Assembly: GCA_028280415.1 (NCBI GenBank)
Contig: JANQLV010000041.1
Coordinates: 62,001-126,000, forward strand
Direction of reading: 5' to 3'
Origin: Saprospiraceae bacterium
GTDB taxonomy: Bacteria; Bacteroidota; Bacteroidia; Chitinophagales; Saprospiraceae
DNA: 64,000 nt
Position numbers and translations under genes: made by a program. The notes beneath the pieces were generated by a model. The model searched no databases, had not been told where the DNA came from, and was given only the letters and a program-made list of their open reading frames with translations. Below are positions 61,552 to 64,000 of this stretch, one piece after another. Numbering within the stretch: position 1 is the stretch's first letter; each line of letters begins with the position of its first letter.

Positions 61552-61995
61552 TTATTCAGGATGGACGTGAAACTCGATAGATTTAACTACCTCTCCTACG
61601 CCACCTTCATGTCCCCATACTTTAGCCTCTAATATCCAGTCCGTATGCGCATCTACTCCATTGGCATTAGATAATGTAAAATCCGCATGATGCTCATGTT
61701 TTCCACTGGTTGCATGAACATGTGCATCGCCGGGAGCATTATAAATTTCAATACTGTTATCATCCTTATTGTAAATTCTCACATTCACATGGTGAACAGT
61801 TTCGTCATTTGCACTTTCGAAATCTACATGAATATGGATTTCATCATTGACATGTTTGTCATCCGTATTGGGTGAATGAATAGTAATGCTATATTGTGGA
61901 TCATCACCTTGCATATCGTCATCATCATCTTTATCACAAGAAGCAAAAAAGGAAACACTAGCAACTAAGGCTAAAAAGAAAAATAAACGTTTCAT
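61552..61995 (-). CDS. His-rich periplasmic/outer-membrane lipoprotein, probably metal-binding
   Basis: A 147-residue lipoprotein whose signal ends in FFASC (Cys20), followed by DKDDDDDM. The mature protein carries 15 histidines, mostly in HxH or HH pairs (IHIH, VHHV, HVH, HEHH, FHVH), plus many Asp and Glu residues, and looks like an immunoglobulin-like beta fold (SITIHSPNTDDKHVNDEIH). This resembles the DUF4625-type lipoproteins of Bacteroidota, though I cannot confirm membership. Zn or Cu binding is likely from composition, but only inferred. It is the third gene of a three-gene minus-strand series whose first member has the small Cys motif. Confidence 0.72.
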   Translation of the reverse strand: MKRLFFFLALVASVSFFASCDKDDDDDMQGDDPQYSITIHSPNTDDKHVNDEIHIHVDFESANDETVHHVNVRIYNKDDNSIEIYNAPGDAHVHATSGKHEHHADFTLSNANGVDAHTDWILEAKVWGHEGGVGEVVKSIEFHVHPE

Positions 61996-62011
61996 TTAAT
62001 TGAGTTTTTAA

Positions 62012-62911
62012 TTAAAATAAATAGGTTATTTGAGTACTGATTCTACCTCTGGCATCCACTGCTTCTTCTGAATAGCTTTGCTTAAGTGGAAACGAATAGG
62101 TAAAATTATAACTCCATTGTTTGTATTTAAAAGTGGTTCCGGTTTGAAGGAATGTTCCCCTGCCACCAGTTCCCGGTACATCACTTTGAAAAGCGTAACG
62201 ATCCTGCCCTATTCTTTCGTAATAAACACCTGCCGCCGGGGCAATGGAAAATCCCTTCCCCAAATAGGCATCATAAAATACAGCAGTTCTGATCGCAGTC
62301 TGATTACCAAAATGATATCCATCTTTCGTCTTTTCATTAAGCTGAAAAAAGCCATTAATGATCAAACCCAGATTATACCTTGTCAATAAAAGGTTAGGTT
62401 GAAATAAATAGCCCCAGCTTCCATTTCCGACATTGAAATTCTCGGGTAGATTTTTCTTCTGAATATCTTTATCATAAGCCCCTAGCGGAAGTTTAATACC
62501 TCCGCCTACCTCAAAATAAAGGCGAATTCGTTTACTGATCGGCCAGTCTTTGAGAATAGCATAAGTAGCAACAATTCGGGTATCAGATATTCCGGATCGT
62601 CCATCGCTGTTTTCGCCAATGCGTCTGGTATTATAACGATAGGGTTGATTCAGTTGAACCTTAAAACGCTTTGAAATATGGAATCTTAGCGACAGTTCAA
62701 CAGTATTAAATATATCTGTGCCCCCTGAACCATGTAATGGTGAACCAACAAAACGAGCGCCTGACCAGTTGAGTGCTACAAAGTTTTTCTTGTAGTTGGC
62801 TAATAAGCCTATGCCTCCCCCACTAATACTACAGCCACAGGCATCACAGGCAAAACCGTTTTGTTGAAACACTAAAAACAGCACAGAGAGCAGCAAGCTG
62901 CGTCTAAGCAT
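62012..62911 (-). CDS. Outer-membrane beta-barrel transporter-like protein with N-terminal CDACGCS motif
   Basis: A 299-residue exported protein with the signal peptide ending near FACDACGC, so the mature N-terminus is CDACGCSISGGG, a compact cysteine motif. The rest is beta-rich, alternates aromatic residues and ends in TYLF, as outer-membrane barrels do. Internal blocks (IRLYFEVGGGIKLPLGAYD, FSIAPAAGVYYERIGQD) resemble the MetA/phenol-transporter-like group of barrels. The cysteine motif at the outer face could bind Cu or another soft metal. It lies 16 nt upstream of the His-rich lipoprotein gene and 49 nt downstream of the small Cys-motif gene, so the three are probably one operon. Confidence 0.7.
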   Translation of the reverse strand: MLRRSLLLSVLFLVFQQNGFACDACGCSISGGGIGLLANYKKNFVALNWSGARFVGSPLHGSGGTDIFNTVELSLRFHISKRFKVQLNQPYRYNTRRIGENSDGRSGISDTRIVATYAILKDWPISKRIRLYFEVGGGIKLPLGAYDKDIQKKNLPENFNVGNGSWGYLFQPNLLLTRYNLGLIINGFFQLNEKTKDGYHFGNQTAIRTAVFYDAYLGKGFSIAPAAGVYYERIGQDRYAFQSDVPGTGGRGTFLQTGTTFKYKQWSYNFTYSFPLKQSYSEEAVDARGRISTQITYLF

Positions 62912-62960
62912 TTGTTTTTAATTAGATTATAAAATTGAATTTTCGGCTTGTTGACAGAAT

Positions 62961-63341
62961 TTAAGCCTCTGGTGGATGGAAAAACTCGACAACCACAGTT
63001 TTGTCATGCCAGGATTTTCGGAAATTGATTTCCGAGAGTGGTTTTAAATCGAAAGTGACAAGACTTGCAATTGGATTATAATAAAGATTGATAGTTTGGC
63101 GGTCTTCAGTATTGACCGGTAGTTCTTGCTGATCTTCCTGATGATTTTTTTGCAGCTTCTGCATCAGATAACACTTCCCATCACATTTCATAGACGGTTT
63201 GTCTTTATTGATACAAAATACACTGGCAATGAAATCCTGATCTATTTTAAATTGGGCATAGATCACTAAATCTTTGACTGATACAGTAAAGATTAGAATT
63301 AAAAAAAAGAAGGATAATATTTTCCCGCTTCTGGATATCAC
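62961..63341 (-). CDS. Small membrane-anchored protein with a C-x9-C-x3-C motif
   Basis: A 126-residue protein with one hydrophobic helix near the start (SFFFLILIFTVSV) and an extracytoplasmic tail containing FCINKDKPSMKCDGKCYL, a C-x9-C-x3-C pattern, followed by a Gln/Glu-rich region and a C-terminal stretch (VVVEFFHPPEA). I recall small proteins with a CxNKDKPxxxCxGKC block in many Bacteroidota near copper or heavy-metal genes. The function is unknown. The longest frame starts with TTG at 63380, but a TATATTTG promoter box overlaps that extension, so GTG 63341 is preferred. It heads the three-gene series. Confidence 0.68.
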   Translation of the reverse strand: MISRSGKILSFFFLILIFTVSVKDLVIYAQFKIDQDFIASVFCINKDKPSMKCDGKCYLMQKLQKNHQEDQQELPVNTEDRQTINLYYNPIASLVTFDLKPLSEINFRKSWHDKTVVVEFFHPPEA

Positions 63342-63345
63342 ATCG

Positions 63346-63353
63346 CAAATATA
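63346..63353 (-). promoter_or_regulatory. -7 element of the metal-handling-like gene series
   Basis: TATATTTG on the minus strand is a perfect box ending 4 nt before the GTG start at 63341. The predicted mRNA would be almost leaderless. No -33 TTTG is present at the ideal distance. Confidence 0.45.
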
Positions 63354-63614
63354 GCAATAGGCCGACAAATGATATGTCAATAATGGGTCATATTCTACGA
63401 ATGGTTATTAATAAGAGGTAAATGGTTAAGGATGGAGGATGGAAGTTTTTAGCTAGTCCGGTTTGGACCATGGCTAATAATTTTTTATTTCATATTCCTT
63501 CAAAAATATTTTTACTTATCGAAATGAATTAAATAGTTCTAAAACTTTTGTAACAACTGATGATCCTTGTAAATCAAAGACGATTTCTTAGCTATTATTC
63601 TCTAATTTTACAGC

Positions 63615-64000
63615 ATGAAAAAAATAGGATTACTATCTGACACCCATAGTACACTTGATCCAAAAGTATTTCATTATTTCGAAGAGGTTGATGAAATCTG
63701 GCATGCCGGAGATATTGGCAATATGGAAGTTATTGAAAAACTGGAAGCGTTTAAGCCTTTAAGAGCGGTTTATGGAAATATTGACGGAGGAAAATTGCGA
63801 ACGGAATTTCCAATCGATCTCCGCTTTGACTGTGAAGGTATGGATGTCTGGATTACTCATATTGGTGGTTACCCGGGGCGTTATAATAAGAGGGTACGAG
63901 AGATCATGGCAAGCAATCCCCCCGACCTGTTTATATGCGGGCACTCTCATATTTTGAAAGTGATACCCGATAAAAAGCACAATTTATTACACATCAATCC
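63615..64000 (+). CDS. Metallophosphoesterase (YfcE/Vps29-like), cut by the window end
   Basis: A gene starting ATG at 63615 and running off the window, so only 128 codons are visible. It begins MKKIGLLSDTHSTLDPKVF (metal-binding DxH) and continues with IWHAGDIGNMEVIE (GDxxN-like GDIGN), AVYGNIDGG (GNxD), a THIGGYPG histidine block and ICGHSHIL (GHSH). These are the five metallophosphoesterase motifs of the Vps29/YfcE-like phosphodiesterases, typically binuclear (Mn or Ni). The substrate is unknown. It diverges from the small Cys-motif gene and is truncated at its 3' end by the window edge. Confidence 0.88.
   Translation, partial: MKKIGLLSDTHSTLDPKVFHYFEEVDEIWHAGDIGNMEVIEKLEAFKPLRAVYGNIDGGKLRTEFPIDLRFDCEGMDVWITHIGGYPGRYNKRVREIMASNPPDLFICGHSHILKVIPDKKHNLLHIN

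Noticed and set aside
1-64000. CRISPR arrays, tRNA, rRNA, insertion sequences or prophage
   Set aside because: No regularly spaced repeats, no cloverleaf or rRNA signature, and no transposase, integrase or phage protein were found in any frame.

Overview
The window looks like chromosomal DNA of a free-living, aerobic member of the Bacteroidota, most likely a Saprospiria-type (Lewinella/Haliscomenobacter-like) bacterium. The evidence is AT-rich DNA, Bacteroidota promoters (TTTG, then 19-20 nt, then TAnnTTTG) in front of several genes, few Shine-Dalgarno sites, a GldC gliding protein, three secreted proteins with type IX secretion (T9SS) C-terminal sorting domains, a TonB receptor with a carboxypeptidase-regulatory domain paired with a DUF4249 lipoprotein, a TamL-type lipoprotein and a 7TM-HD phosphohydrolase. 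The Saprospiria placement is an inference. There is no phage, transposase, CRISPR array, tRNA or rRNA, and gene order looks like ordinary core and accessory chromosome.

Layout. 0.2-9.3 kb: pdhA; a TPR membrane protein; an unknown protein, ribH and a metallo-hydrolase in a row; a two-motif retropepsin; a secreted tandem-CBM48 protein; and, on the minus strand, a LuxE-like acyltransferase coupled to a secreted helical protein. 9.3-14.5 kb: hemF, an ArsC-like protein, a nucleoside phosphorylase, a transaldolase-like aldolase, the SRP RNA gene (ffs) with its own promoter, gldC and a Rossmann protein. 15-24 kb: a TonB receptor/DUF4249 pair, a TraB/GumN protein, an Lrp regulator, and a ccmB-ccmC-ccmD-glutamate dehydrogenase run. 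24-33 kb: an amidase, a T9SS subtilase, an aminotransferase, msrA, a deoxynucleoside kinase, gatC, a LolD-like ATPase and a PduO adenosyltransferase. 33-49 kb: T9SS cargo, a large helical protein, PgpH, an RNA methyltransferase opposite tamL, nth, LuxC, rluD and fasciclin. 49-64 kb: oligopeptidase B, MATE, aspartate aminotransferase, a three-domain glycosyltransferase fusion with a methyltransferase, an acyl-CoA carboxylase beta subunit, an AhpD-like protein, and a three-gene cluster that looks like extracytoplasmic metal handling, ending in a truncated metallophosphoesterase.

The most unusual items are: (i) a single polypeptide of about 1022 residues joining a polyprenyl-phosphate sugar synthase-type GT2, a GT-C-type membrane glycosyltransferase and a TPR tail; (ii) the cluster at 61.5-63.4 kb, made of a His-rich lipoprotein, a beta-barrel with a Cys-rich mature N-terminus and a small Cys-motif protein; (iii) LuxC and LuxE homologues with no luciferase genes in view; and (iv) an endonuclease III with a non-canonical cysteine set. 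Several starts were moved inward from the longest reading frame because the upstream extension overlaps a promoter or terminator, lacks family similarity, or begins with TTG or GTG while an internal ATG opens a normal signal peptide or domain.
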